In this document: piece after piece, positions 11,270 to 22,700 of the stretch
How positions within the stretch are numbered: the first letter of the stretch is position 1
How the letters are laid out: each line of letters starts with the position of its first letter
Assembly: GCA_034769895.1 (NCBI GenBank)
Contig: CM068370.1
Coordinates: forward strand, 44,380,844 to 44,444,843
Source of the DNA: Magicicada septendecula
Taxonomy: Eukaryota > Arthropoda > Insecta > Hemiptera > Cicadidae
Length of the DNA stretch: 64,000 bases
Direction: 5' to 3'
Notes under the pieces: model-generated
Told to the model about the DNA's origin: nothing
Database searches by the model: none
What the model saw: the letters and a program-made list of their open reading frames with translations, nothing else
Program-made: the position numbers and the translations under genes

Positions 11270-11359
11270 TTAATAATAATAGTGTCAAAAAAAAGGAAAA
11301 CCGATTATATATTTTGAAAACCATTGTTCTCTTACTACATTGTCCATTGGAGAATATAT

Positions 11360-11924
11360 TGTTACGACATTAGAGAACATGGTATGTGTTTCTCGGCTAT
11401 TCCAGCTGACGCCGGCTGTAATGTGTGTGTGCGTACATACTGCTGCTACTTTGAGATGAAGGACAATTACGTGACACTTGTCATGCGTCCGCTACGAGAA
11501 CTTTCCAGACCATACCCGCCCGCGCGCGCTGTGTTCAAGCCCGCAATCAATTATGCTCTACTGTTTTCTAGCAGACGCCTACTACGGAATATTCTGGAAT
11601 CTTAGCGGGATATAAATACAGGCCTTCAGCGACGCTTAGTTCAGTTATTGTCGGGCGATTTACACAGTGCGGTTCGAAGTATTGTGGCGAACTGTTATGT
11701 GTTTTATAATTGTGCGTGACAATTGTAATACATTTGTGTTTTATATTGGTTGACATTATTATTGCGTGTGAAAAATTTTTATTTGACTTGTTGTAGGAGA
11801 CTATCTTGTTGATTACAAACTGTTTAACTGTGATTATAATTAAAGCTGGTTATTAGTGACTTAATCTGTGTCTTGTATTTTGTTTTCCACTGTATCATAC
11901 GACGATCACTATACCGTCTTAACA
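11360..11924 (+). repeat. Solo LTR, TGTTACGAC family, subtype A
   Basis: The 565-bp unit runs from TGTTACGAC to GTCTTAACA. A core promoter is visible: a TATA box in GGGATATAAATACAGG (about 11609-11624), followed about 25 bases later by TCAGTT, an arthropod initiator. The flanks are ATAT and ATAC. Closest relatives are at 27761 and 53794-54341. A short frame (11324-11605) overlaps it but has no known homology and is probably chance. Confidence 0.85.
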
Positions 11925-12318
11925 ATACTAATGTATTAAAACACAATCTGACAAGACCTTCATACCTAATTAATCATACGTGGAATGAAACGAGTTGTGG
12001 TATTTTAATGCGGAGAGTAATGTTTATGTATTAAATATTATGGAGTTGTGAATGTCACTAAATTTGCAACGCAAATAGGAAAAATTGTGTGTATTAAATT
12101 ACCACACGAAAATTTACGAGTTAGAATATCCGCTCGTTATTAATGATGCAGTGAATTATATTATTATGTGAGAGATGACAAATGGCCCTAAAAAACAATT
12201 CGTCTTGTTTCACGTTGTTAATACACCAAGCTTTGCGCTAATCTTGTTTTGTGTTTCACACACGTTGCAATGGTTGCCACCCTGTCAGATAATAATAATA
12301 TGACATTTTTACCATTTT

Positions 12319-12357
<39 letters not shown>

Positions 12358-12397
12358 TGAGAAAAATAAAAAAGAACAAAAATTTCTTTTGGTCAGA
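11925..12397. other. Unassigned AT-rich sequence with TA microsatellite
   Basis: A (TA)n run of about 31 bases lies at 12324-12354. Nothing else is recognised. Confidence 0.6.
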
Positions 12398-12625
12398 ATT
12401 TATGGGAACGCATTGTAATTTTAAATTTACATAGACTATTTGTCAGCCTTTGCCACGGTACTGTGGTTTACTGACGCACATCTTGTCAGTAGTTTTAAAA
12501 ACCTTTCGCTGAAGATGACCTCCAGAGATGAGGTCGAAACGTCAGATTATAATGCCACTGCAGAAGTAGACGCTTTCAAGGCTGAGACGGGCAATGTAGC
12601 GTAAACCTGACAGTCTTTACTTTGT
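12398..12625 (+). repeat. Penelope-like element terminal repeat, copy 1
   Basis: Shares with 19139-19765 an AATTTATGGGAACGCAT block, a CAGCC-TT-CCAC-GTACTGTGGT block, and a CTGA...GAAACGTC block, in the same order. At 12509-12540 the motif is CTGAAGAT, stem GACCTC, loop, stem GAGGTC, then GAAAC. It lies upstream of the GIY-YIG relic at 13018 on the same strand. Inference: it is the LTR-like terminal part of that PLE. Confidence 0.6.
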
Positions 12626-12760
12626 TATCAGCGGTCACGTACTGCGGTAAAATATAACTCTTAAGTGTGTAACTCTTAAAATATTTTTTGTCTCTAAGTT
12701 ATTTCCCCTTTTCACGATATTAATTGATCACTCGTTGGGCACTTGGTGAAACATATTAAT

Positions 12761-13610
12761 ACAAATGTTTTAAAAATATATAAACACTTGCTACGGTTGT
12801 GATAAAAGAATAATAAACTCCTTAAATAAACAAAAAAAAATTAATTTTAAAAGAATTGTATTCCATAGAGCCAGATCAGGGTAAAAAGTTACATTCCGTT
12901 TATAACAGATAGAATTAATAATAGGTTGAAAAAGCATGGTCTTAATAGCATAAGTAAACAAACGTAATCGTTTTTCATTACTAGTCAACAATAAAGAAAA
13001 ATCAAACACACTAGAGAAAAATGGAGTTTATGAAAGACACTGTGCAGAATGCGATGCTATTTATATCGAACAATGTGGCCGTGCTCTGAAACATCACATT
13101 TCTGAACATAAGAAGGCGATTTTAACCAATACAGCCAATACAGGTTTTGCAGATCATTGCTTACAACACAATCACTTCATAGATACAAAAACATAACACT
13201 ACTACACAACATACAGAAAGGTAAAAAATGGATTTGTTAGAAATTCTTAAAATTAGAAAAGCAATACAAAGTAACAAAGATTTAACAAATGAACAAACTG
13301 AATTCTATGTATCCCCTTTATTAAAAGCTGTTATTTAGTTTAGTTAATTTTCATATTTTGGATTCAGATTATATTTAGTTTTTACAGACAGCTGACCTTA
13401 CCTTAGCTCCTAAAACTGCCCACTTTATCTTCACACCCCACACATGTCAGGATACACGCACTAAACAGATGTTCGCCACCTTAACATAATTTGTTTAGTT
13501 TAGTTGTTCCCTGATTTCTTTGACAATAGCTTGAGAAACTGAAACAGCTGTCAGAGTTAAATAAAAACTGTGAAACGAATCAAGTGTTTATATATTTTTA
13601 AAACCTTTGT
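12761..13610. repeat. Inverted repeat pair bracketing the second Penelope-like element
   Basis: A 30-bp block beginning ACAAATGTTTTAAAAATATA (12761-12790) is repeated in inverted orientation at 13581-13610 with 29 of 30 bases identical. The GIY-YIG relic lies between the arms. This parallels the inverted repeat around the PLE at 9 kb. Confidence 0.75.
13018..13338 (+). pseudogene. Penelope-like element GIY-YIG endonuclease relic
   Basis: The frame opens NGVYERHCAECDAIYIEQCG, matching the GIY...YIGQTGR core of PLE GIY-YIG domains, with YIE-x-C replacing YIG-x-T. It continues HHISEHKKAI and GFADHCLQHNHF. A stop at 13194-13196 and a frameshift follow. The last part is read in another frame from the ATG at 13228: MDLLEILKIRKAI... 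ending AVI and TAG at 13336-13338. That is the usual C-terminal helix of the family (DLLE, then a terminal hydrophobic segment). The RT is missing, so it is a 5'-truncated, inactive copy. Confidence 0.85.
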
Positions 13611-14215
13611 ATTTCCCCTTTGTTCAGTCCTACACGTTTCTGAAAATTTTTCTCAACTGTGATTGGATCATTTAATACACATTTCTGGTGGCTATGTTTC
13701 CGAGGCGTGCAGTAACGAAGCATTAGTTCTGGTGTTTTCTGAGGCAGAGTCCGAGTTGTTCTTGACGTAGTTTAAACACACACAGTTTCATTTACAATTA
13801 AGTTTATATTTTTGTTATTAAGTAGAACGCAGTTACCAAGTAGAAAAAAAACAAATACGATGCACGTGGTGTTTTAATAGAACTACTGCAAAATTTAAGT
13901 GGGTCTGTTTAGTAACAAGGATAACTTGAAAGTACTTCCCGTGTACACTCTTTTCTTAAAGAAATAATATGAGAAAAGAGTGATTCAAGAAAATCAGACC
14001 GTGCAGTAATCAAAACGTTAATTATATTTAAACGAGACAGAGTTACGTCTCTTTGACTCAAAATAATTTCCGATAGCTGATTACAAGTCAATATCTACAT
14101 TCAATTACATTCTAATCTGTTAAATCGTGTTGATACACGAAACAGATACTGAAACGCGTGATGCTGATGGGTGTGATACTGAAACGCTTTCATTACTTAC
14201 ATTTTAAACTTTTTT
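13611..14215. other. Unassigned AT-rich sequence
   Basis: No recognised gene or repeat. An open frame of 60 codons on the minus strand (13909-14091) has no features I can name. Confidence 0.5.
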
Positions 14216-14490
14216 TTTTATATAAGGGAAAGGAGAATCGTCAGTCTTTCGACTGGTCCGTACCCTCCCCTCATATACCCGTAGTGCGTGTGTCACTGAG
14301 TCTCTCACAGGTATATGAGACTTACAGTTTAACGCTGGAACCGAACGGCATAGCTGGGGAGGGCTTATACTACGCAGGATACCTCTCGCTGGTTTGCCCT
14401 TGCCTTACGAGGGAGAACGGTCGTACCTAAATTAGATGGCCCCGGCGGGAATCGAACCCGCGTCGACAGCGTAGCAGCGCCAAATATAAG
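14216..14490 (-). repeat. tRNA-derived SINE (5' part truncated)
   Basis: On the minus strand the sequence GCGGGTTCGATTCCCGC (14445-14461) is a perfect 5-bp T-arm with an RNA polymerase III B box (GGTTCGATTCC). It is followed by CGGGGCCATCTAA. No A box or anticodon arm is found upstream, so this is not a tRNA gene but probably the tRNA-related head of a SINE. The remaining 200 bp have no homology that I recognise and would be the SINE body. No clear tail or target duplication was found. Confidence 0.6.
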
Positions 14491-14494
14491 AGAG

Positions 14495-14760
14495 AAGATA
14501 AATAAATTTAGCATTATTTGTGGTACGATTCATAGAAATCTTAGAAATAAAACAAAACACAGCACAAGGATTAATTGCAATGCCCACATTGATTTATGCG
14601 AGTGAGGCCGTGGGTCGTGACAAAAAAGAAATGCGACAAGATTAAAATTGCTGAAATGCAGTTTCTTCGAAATACTTTATGTTGTACATTGCAAGATAGA
14701 ATAAGGAATGAAAGTAAGGATTGTGATCGCAGTGGCAATGGTGACAGGGAACAGGGAAGA
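14495..14760 (+). pseudogene. LINE 3' relic, paralogue of 28640
   Basis: Nearly collinear with 28640-28860: shared blocks include GTACGATTCATAGAAATCTTAG, AACACAGCACAAGG and GATTTATG. Decayed frames encode the stretch before and after the LIY-x-SEAW block (TLIYASEAV, KIKIAEMQFLRN, LQDRIRNE). Multiple stops. The C-terminal basic tail seen in the paralogue is lost after about 14710. Confidence 0.65.
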
Positions 14761-14965
14761 GGAAACAGATGAGGAGTTAACTTACCGTCTTTAAAATTAA
14801 GTCATCTATTATATTTCAAAGTGTTAAGCTATGTGAAATTAACATTACATTTTAATACTAATAATATTTTACAGTGCCAATTCTTGTACAACACATAGCA
14901 TCACAATTTTCTTTAATGCTCACTGAGAGGACACCGAGGGTTGATTGAGTTTTGGTAATGTAATG

Positions 14966-15815
14966 TGAATCAGTATTTCTCAGTAATCGCTGATTGTTTA
15001 ACACAACTCCGCGTTCGCGTGTCTACGCTTTCTGTCTACCCGCGTTCCTCTCAGAGTTGGAGCTCAGTCTAAAGCAGTACAATGGAAATAAGTGGAAATA
15101 AAGGTCTGCACACTGGTTATTATTCTAAGTGTCGTAAATACTTTTTTCTTTGGGATTTAATTACGGCTAGCGCCGCCTCTCGCATTCTAGCTTCTAATGG
15201 CGCTGGTCTACTAAACAGTCTTGTTCTGTAAGTCCTCTTGCATTCGTTGCATCTTCGACATCCATTTTCCATAAATGTTTAGGTCTTTATTTTTTTCTTC
15301 AAGAGAGTGGAGTCCATTCCCATACCTTAGTTGGCCGTCTCTCATCCGACATTCCTTTTAGGTGTCCAAACCAATTTAGTCTTTTGCTTCTATTGTTGCT
15401 TCTATAATGTAGGTCGATTCCCATCGCTTGTCTTATCTCTACATTTCTCACTCCATCTAGTCTTGTTAGTCTACAGCACCTCCGCCAGTAATCCATCTCC
15501 ATAGCTGTTATTTTGGATTTATTTCTTTCATTAATTTCCCACAGTCCTGCTCTATATAGGCCTACACATTCGACTATAGTTTTATATATTCTAATTTTAT
15601 TGTTTTGTTATTCGTGGACTCCAAAGCAGACTGTTTAATTGTTTTGTAGCTGCCTTAGCTTGTCCTATTCTTACTTTTATTTCTTGGTTGCTGTCACCAT
15701 CCGATGTCATTGTTACACCCAAATACTTGAAGTTTTTGGTTGAAGTACATTGAAATACTTCATTTGCTTTTTTATCTAATTTAAACAAATCAAAAATTTG
15801 TGTTTTATGTGAAGT
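14966..15815 (-). pseudogene. LINE 3' end, paralogue of 4030
   Basis: Minus-strand frames run in order: NFKYLGVTMTSDG, RIGQAKAATKQLNSLLWSPR, a frameshift near 15600, KIRIYKTIVECVGLYRAGLW, AMEMDYWRRCCRLTRLDGVR, RLNWFGHLKGMSDERRPTKV, EARMREAALAVIKSQ. This is the post-catalytic part of an APE-type LINE RT and its tail. The 3' UTR down to 14966 matches the copy at 4030-4745. The copy is longer on the 5' side and better preserved, but still frame-broken. Confidence 0.85.
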
Positions 15816-16289
15816 AACGTCCTGTGTTCGTATAAATCTGAATAATATAAGTAAGAATTATGAATAACAGAGTTTAATATCGCTGAGCTGCTCTGCATCA
15901 TCTCCTGTATGTGTGACGGATAATCTGAGACGCCGTATAATGTAATTTGCAACGGCATTTGGGAAAATGGAATCGTACATCAGCGTCTTAATCAAGCTGG
16001 CAGTTACTGCTGCTGAAGCTATCTCTCGACGTAAAGCTACGCAGAATCATAACTTGCAGTGGTTCCGTCTGTAACGACGACCGTTGTCATGGTGATATGC
16101 ATTTAATACCATGCAGCGTATGATTTATTACAAAATCATGGGAATTGCTCTCTGTTTTAATTTTGTAAACCATGTTCGGTAACAACATTAAATGTTGTTA
16201 GTGCAAATGTTGTACTATTTCCTAATAACAACTACAGCAAGACAAAGATTGTTAATTTGATTTAAAATTTACATAAAGTTTCTATATAG
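15816..16289. other. Unassigned sequence
   Basis: Nothing recognised between the LINE 3' end and the LTR fragment. Confidence 0.5.
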
Positions 16290-16414
16290 TGTTACGCATT
16301 ACAGAACATGCTACGTACTTCTCGGCTGTTCCAGCGGAGCCCGGCTATAATGTCTGTGTGCGTACATATTGCTGCTACTTTGAGATGAAGGACAATTACG
16401 TGACACATGTCATG
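16290..16414 (+). repeat. LTR fragment, TGTTACGAC family, 5' part of subtype A
   Basis: Begins TGTTACGCATTACAGAACAT and follows the copy at 11360 through TGCTGCTACTTTGAGATGAAGG to CATGTCATG, where similarity stops before a short (AC)n run at about 16449. The TATA region and 3' half are missing. The preceding four bases are ATAG. Confidence 0.8.
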
Positions 16415-16627
16415 TCAAAACCTATGAGGTTAAAACATATTTTAAAAAGAATGCACACACACACACACATAAACACAAGGAATCTGCTAGAAAAATATGT
16501 AACTCTACAGACGGGGGTGACAGTGGTCGGAGGTTGGGAAGGGACATTTGAATTACAGCTTGTTGTGTATGGTCAGTGGGGGGGGGTGTGAAGGGTTTGG
16601 TTTTACCCTCTTCTTCTCAATTTAGAT

Positions 16628-16654
16628 CTGACGATGAGCTGAGAAGCTTGAAAG
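16628..16654 (+). other. Possible CTGANGA-hairpin-GAAA motif
   Basis: CTGACGATG-AGCT-GAGA-AGCTT-GAAAG has the same layout as the motifs in the PLE loci. No PLE coding or terminal-repeat sequence adjoins it, so it may be an isolated PLE end or chance. Confidence 0.3.
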
Positions 16655-16769
16655 CGCTAATCGGAATAATTTTTCTATAGTGGTGTTCAACAGTGATAAT
16701 TCTATTGTCTTTTATTACAAGTATTCTGATATAAGTCCCATCTCAGAATTACCTATATCTTGGAAGTTA

Positions 16770-17653
16770 CAAAGGTCATTTGAAAAGTTCGCGGAGCGAC
16801 ACCTACTGCTCAGTGGTAGAACTAAAATCTTTCGTGTGCTGCAAGACGTATATTTCGCGTGAACGCCTGTTAATTTCCAGATATATCTGTCAAGTTATTC
16901 ACTTTTTACTAGCTGTTTGAAATTTGCTGTCACGCATGTTTTTAAAGTGCATAAAATCAAACATCGTGTTGTGATGAATTCTCTGTTAAAAACGTTTAAA
17001 CGCCAATGGAAAATCAAAATGAAATTGTAAATGTGTTAGGAGATGCTGCGCCTTCAGAAACAACGGCACTGAAGACTATCCCAGCAGTGGACGTCCAAAA
17101 AGTGCAACAAAAAATTGCATTATTGAGAAAATTTTTAAAGATGTTGGAAGACCACAGATTGGGGAGTGGATTCCTTTGCTGAAATCATAGGCATCTCACA
17201 TGACCGTATGCATCGTACTTTAACTCAAGAACTTAGTGTGAAACAGCGTTGTGCAAGATGGCTGTCGCATCTGGAGTTGTTCCAGTTTTTGGGCGTCCAG
17301 TGCGACCACGTTTTCAATGCTCGTACGACCACGTTTAAACTCAAGTGCCTACTTACAAACCGTCGGTTTTGAAGTCGCAGCATTTTCTGACACATTTACA
17401 ATTTTGTTTTGAATTTCCGTTGGCGCTAAACAAATTTTAACAAAGAATCACACCACGATGTTTGATTTTGTCCGTTTTTCAAAACACTCATGACACGTTA
17501 ATTGTAAACAGCTTCTAGACAATAAATAAATTGATAGATAGATTTGGAAACTAACAGGAGTTTACATAAAATACAAATCTTGCAGGACACGAAAATTTTT
17601 GTTTTACCGCTAAGCTACAGTTGTCGCTCCGCGAACTTTTCAACTGGCCCTCG
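16770..17653. mobile_element. Palindromic mariner derivative made of two 5' ends
   Basis: The element is flanked by TA (16768-16769 and 17654-17655). Its arms start CAAAGGTCATTTGAAAAG and, on the other strand, CGAGGGCCAGTTGAAAAG. The inverted similarity continues well beyond a normal TIR, through the 5' UTR (AAAATCAAACATCGTG) and into the transposase start (AAATTGTAAATGTGT...GATGCTGCG), about 300 bp per arm. The left arm reads on to a mariner helix-turn-helix block, AEIIGISHDRMHRTL, and ARWLSH at about 17170-17270. The right arm, on the minus strand, has decayed pieces of the upstream block. No catalytic DDD domain remains. It is a fold-back, non-autonomous derivative. Confidence 0.8.
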
Positions 17654-17655
17654 TA

Positions 17656-18370
17656 ATTAAAGTAATGTGATTTTTATGAATATCCAGTAAAATAATTACG
17701 TACTCTCGCACTTGCGCACAACACAAGTGCCTAAGTATCCTTACGCACGATTTCACTGCACTTAAAGTTGGTTTACAACTCCAAAAATACTTGAAAACTA
17801 AAATTTTTCACAATGCTTCTTATCAACTATTTTACAGTGTTCAAAGCTGCAATGTCTACTTACTCATACGGCGTCTTTATATGCTATCATACGCTTTATT
17901 ATCTGTTACATTTTATATGCAATTAGAATCACCATGAGAGTACGAAATAATGTTTAAATTCAGTCCGCTGAAGCGACGCGTCATTGAAATATACACACAC
18001 GCAAGCTAACTATTTTTAAAAGTCTATTTAACAAATACACGAACAAATACAAAATTTCCAAAATTTCACTTCATTAATATTTACATTTAAAAAAAACACA
18101 CATCAATGTACTCCCAGAGTATGAGCTACATCAAATGTGCAATTGGCGATAGAAAAGAAACATTAATGTCAAGTGTGATTAATCGATTCCAAGGCACTTT
18201 CTGAGGACCTGAATCCGTTACGCTAAATTAACTCCGCGCTTTAACGAAACACAAACTTAAACACTATTAAGTGTGACAACAGCTTATGTAATTTTCTAGT
18301 TGGCGTATATTGATTTTATAAAAAAAAAATTAATTATTGGCTTACAACAAAGCCTATGAAATATAGCTTC
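17656..18370. other. Unassigned AT-rich sequence
   Basis: No recognised gene or repeat. Confidence 0.5.
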
Positions 18371-18374
18371 ACTT

Positions 18375-18535
18375 CCTATACTGTGAAGATTCAAAGACCA
18401 GATAGAGGAGGACCTCAGAAAGCTGAACATAAGAAAATGGAAATCCAGGGCACGCAGTAGGGAAGAATAGAATCGATTCTTGGAGCAGGCCAAGACCCAT
18501 CAAGGGTTGTAGAACCACGGCTGATGATGATTATA
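18375..18535 (+). pseudogene. LINE extreme C-terminus and 3' end
   Basis: The + strand reads KDQIEEDLRKLNIRKWKSRA, then EQAKTHQGL with a stop, the usual last 40-50 residues of a LINE ORF2 family with the order W-x-D-QI-x-EDLRKL, W, EAKTHPGL. It is followed by TGATGATGATTATATTATTATT, an ATT-rich tail. 5' truncated to under 200 bp. Confidence 0.7.
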
Positions 18536-18574
18536 TTATTATTTGTTGATGGGCAAAAATATAACAAGGTAAAG

Positions 18575-18715
18575 GTGAGACAAAAAAAGAACTGGATGGA
18601 GGAAATACGAGTATACTATGAGTATGAGGAGCTTAAAGATGATGACTAGAACAACATAACAGAATAATGACTGGGCGTCGTACAGATTCGATAAGATATT
18701 TATAATATTTGCCTT
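18575..18715 (+). pseudogene. LINE extreme C-terminus, different family
   Basis: Reads KKNWMEEIRVYYEYEELKDD, then a stop, then LGVVQIR, with further stops inside. This corresponds to the KNWMEEIR...LK-x-x-D...R-GVVQIR ending of another LINE family. It lies directly after the previous LINE tail, so two 3' truncated insertions accumulated at one place. Confidence 0.55.
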
Positions 18716-19130
18716 ATATACGAGAACTGTTTCAATACAAAATAATAATTTTATCTTTACTGTTATCAATGATTATATGCAAAATTGTACTGTGTTATAT
18801 GCTCCCATGTCATCACGTCAGTCACCTTTACTGAATAAGTAACTTAGTGTTAAAGTTCGACGCCCACATAAAGAATCGAAAACAAACAAAAATAAAAGAA
18901 TGTAAGATGGATTATGCAAATAAAGCGTAATCACATAACGTTTAGCAATCTAATTATACTCAAATGTTCCGTAAAAGCCTTCCCGTGTAAACATTTACCG
19001 CCCCCTTGTCGTACGGTCCTAGGTTTAATTGCTTTAAAATAAACATTTTTATATTAGATTAAAAAATATAATTAGTTTTCCATAATAAGCTATTATTCAA
19101 AGTATTTTATGACTTGAGCGCAGTCATAGG

Positions 19131-19790
19131 CAACCTTTGAATTTATGGGAACGCATATATAACTGAGGACTAGTTCGATGGGCCCACCCCTCCCCACCTC
19201 ATCTATGGAAAATAGAAAGGTCCAGAGTTCAATAGCCAGACGTTACAGACATTAACTGTCACTTTATAATAGCGACGAGGAACACCCAATCGAAAAAATA
19301 TTTGGAGTATTTTTCATATAAATTTGTGACAATTTTTTAACATTAGGAGTAGGTTATTAACAATCCGTCATCATGCACACGCACGTTAAAACTAACAAAA
19401 TTTTAAACGAAAAAATTGTTAAACATGAAAACATATTAATAAAAATTAATTATATTATTCACCACATTAACAAAATTTATTTTCATAAAGTGAACAGAAA
19501 TGTAAAACTTGAAAATATCGGTATGTAGAACCATACATGACTTCCATGTTCTAAGATTTATATTTAAAATCATTTTCGAAATGAAATATTTCCATAGAAA
19601 CTAGTTCTTTCTACTTATTACTTCAGCCTTATCCACAGTACTGTGGTCACTAACGTATACCACCTCACGTTATCGCACTCGATTTTCACTGATCATGGCA
19701 GTCAATGACACTGCCGAAACGTCTGGTTTTTGCAGAAAATATTGGACTACGACCAAACAGCCGGGGAAGGAATTTTAACAACAAACTACT
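19131..19790 (+). repeat. Penelope-like element terminal repeat, copy 2
   Basis: Shares AATTTATGGGAACGCAT (19138) and a CAGCC-TT-CCAC-GTACTGTGGT block with the repeat at 12398. At 19689-19720 it has CTGATCAT, stem GGCAGT, loop CAATGAC, stem ACTGCC, GAAAC. The tail ATTGGACTACG...AACAGCC is similar to sequence seen after this motif in insect PLEs (from memory, not checked). No coding part adjoins it. Confidence 0.55.
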
Positions 19791-22700
19791 TCTTTGTTGC
19801 CGATAACGTAGTACACATATAGAAAATTATCCCCTCCCCCTTCAACTATAATTTTCAATTATAGAAAATTACCCCTACCCCGTTCAACTAGGCTCTCCAT
19901 TTATAGATATTTCATCTACGTTTCTACAGTGGGTTATTATGATCTTCTTATCAGGATACTTTATTTATCAAAATTAAGTTCTTTACTCTTGTTAAAACAT
20001 AAAAGGTTGCTGGTAAACTACTCTTTCCCCGTAACCGATCTTCACCAAAATCAATAGGCCTTGAGTACTATACAACTCAGGCACATATGCAAAAAATTGT
20101 TTGATTCTGTTTAAATTTGCGGCTCTTATCGTTTGCCATAGAAAAAAATCTACACACAGACACTTTTAGAAAAATGATTTTTTTTCATGTTTTGAGGGTA
20201 GTACAATCAGAATCTGCAATTATCTCGAACACGATTTTTTTTGCCATCACCATACTTCCATTTCCTTTTGGAACACGGAAGTAAAAATCACGTTTAAAAC
20301 ATAAATGAACGTTACAGTTCCTTATCTTGGAAAAAAACTATTCACAGTAATTGTTGTATTAGAAAAAAAGTAATTTGAAAGGGGCAGTTTTATGTGAGAC
20401 TTGGCACTGCCTGTCGCTGATTAATTTCTGGTAGTCTGTCTCGCAGCTTGACACCGTAACTCACAATGATTCATTAAGATTGACGTCCAATTAGCGGAAC
20501 AGTAAGTAGGCTTGTACTATTTTATAATAAAGTACTTCCAAGCAGGAATAATGCGGGTGCGTTCCTTCGTTCAAAAGAAAATGAAACTACAAATTGATTC
20601 GCAGGTCCGTCAAACCTTATCGACGGACGCACTTGCACCTGCGGGCGCATGCTTGTGTCACACCTAACTAAACATCAGTACATAGGTAAGTAAATTTGTA
20701 AGTACGAAATGTTTTCCTGCGTGTTTTTGTTACTTTCTACTTCTCTAAATCTCTTGCATCCTCACTCCGCTCCCGCTGTCATTTCCCTTGCAGTTGAGGC
20801 GGTCGCGTCAGCAACTTGGCATAAGTCAACAATCCCAAACTGGTATCGTGATCCATCATGATTCATCATTCGCTGCTCCAAAAGGTCAAGTACACAAGTT
20901 CAATACTTTCTAAACTTCCATCCAGAAGTGGCGAGGCTAATGGGTAGGCAGAAAGACTTACCTTAATTTTGTGTAGAGCAGTTCCACACGTAGGATTTGC
21001 TTACTTGCAGAATTGTCAACCACACGATGCTTGAACAGCCGATCACTCATCAGTTCCTTCACAAGCTTTATCTCAATAGCAACGGTGCTAAGATGGTCGA
21101 GTCTTCCATTAATCATCGTCTAACTTATGATTTTATTCTCTTCAGAGTGCACCTACTCCTTTCAAAAGAAGTCGTGGTTACAGGAAATATTATTACTAAA
21201 CGACTCAGTCTAGTACCGTACATTATTGTCTTAAGAACATATAATGTAATAGTTTTTTGGGAGGACAAAGTTTTTTTAAAAATCCAAGTAAATATTTAAA
21301 ACAACTCGTTTTATAATCTTTTTCCATTAAAATAAGGTTATTTATTTGTTACAATGTCCAACTTAGTCCAGTATAAGGGAAACTCTCTTTGTAAGCAACG
21401 AAGTGATTTTGATCCAACAATTTATCAAACTGGATACATACAAAACCATCAAAACGTACCTCCACGTGCATAATCAAAGTGTCACGAACTTCCTATGTTA
21501 AAGTTTTCAGCGTAGCTATATTTACATGGCTGACATTATTCAGCAGAAGAGGGCTCTGTGTGTTTTGATCTCATAACCTTGAGGATAGCTGTGATTTTCT
21601 TATTTTCATTATTACATAGAATTTTATCAGATACAGCTTTATGTTGCAAAAATTAAAATGTACATTTCTCTGTAGAAAGAAAATCAATAAATTAAATTGG
21701 TCTTCAGCAGTATGCACTGGCGGCTTGTGGTTCTGACAGTTGGGGGTTCAATATCTGAATGTTTCTACTACGATAAGAGCAATTATCCCATTCCAAATAA
21801 CACACGGGGTGGGTCGCAACATGAAGACATAACTATTGACAACTTTTAGTACAGATATTACTAAGTTGTGTTTATGTTATTTGTAAATTATTCTAAAAAC
21901 ACATAGTTAAAATAAAATGATAGTTAAATATTTCTATTTAATATTTAAATCAGGAAGAGGCCTACCGAGTTCCTTAATTTTGCATTTATCTTTAATAGAG
22001 AGACAAGAAAAATTTGTTTTTAAAATAGATTCAACACTATTCATTTTACCAAATCAATGAACTGAACACAAAAATAAGAACTACCAGAACACTTAACACA
22101 CAAAAATACCAGCAAACACTTTGAAAGTTATACACGTTTCGATCAGTTTAACGTTAATACAGTTATTTAATGACTACATTAAACACACTTTATTTTCGGA
22201 CTACAATTACTTCACTATTTTATTTGATTTTAAGACTTTACTGCAGACATTTTCATTGCATTCTAAATTAAATAGAGAAATCTGACACAAAAACTGACGG
22301 TAAACGGACAAATCATGTGGTGAAAATCATAATAATGGCTAATGGCGGTATTATGAAAATGTTAAAATTCCCGGTCAGTGCGGTTCGGCCCTCGTCGGAA
22401 CTATTCGTCTCTATCGCTAACACTCGAGATTAGCGACTGTTGAATGTAATTTTGCGTATACTGATTTCCCCCACCAAAGCTATCTACACAGTCCAAGAGG
22501 TGCTGACAGCTGTTATGCAGTTCCAAGCAATTGTAGCGAGCAATTCGTCTATTACGCGAATCCATTACTGTTCGGTCAACAAAATTAATCCCGTAAATCT
22601 TGTTATTTAATTATGGAACCATTATCTCAACAAATCGTTAAACATATTTACATTATTTAACGGGGGTTTCACTGAACCATTGAAACTTATGGACTAGCCG

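Noticed and set aside
11324-11605. 93-codon frame, similar to a frame at 16289, as a conserved small protein
   Set aside because: The similarity is due to the shared LTR sequence; the frames diverge where the LTR copies carry indels.
14445-14461. tRNA gene
   Set aside because: Only the T-arm and B box are present. No anticodon arm, D arm or acceptor pairing is found, so a SINE is more likely.
9089-19720. Calling the CTGANGA motifs functional hammerhead ribozymes
   Set aside because: Stem III is not visible, extra bases separate the core from stem II, and one copy has a changed core base; activity cannot be claimed from sequence alone.
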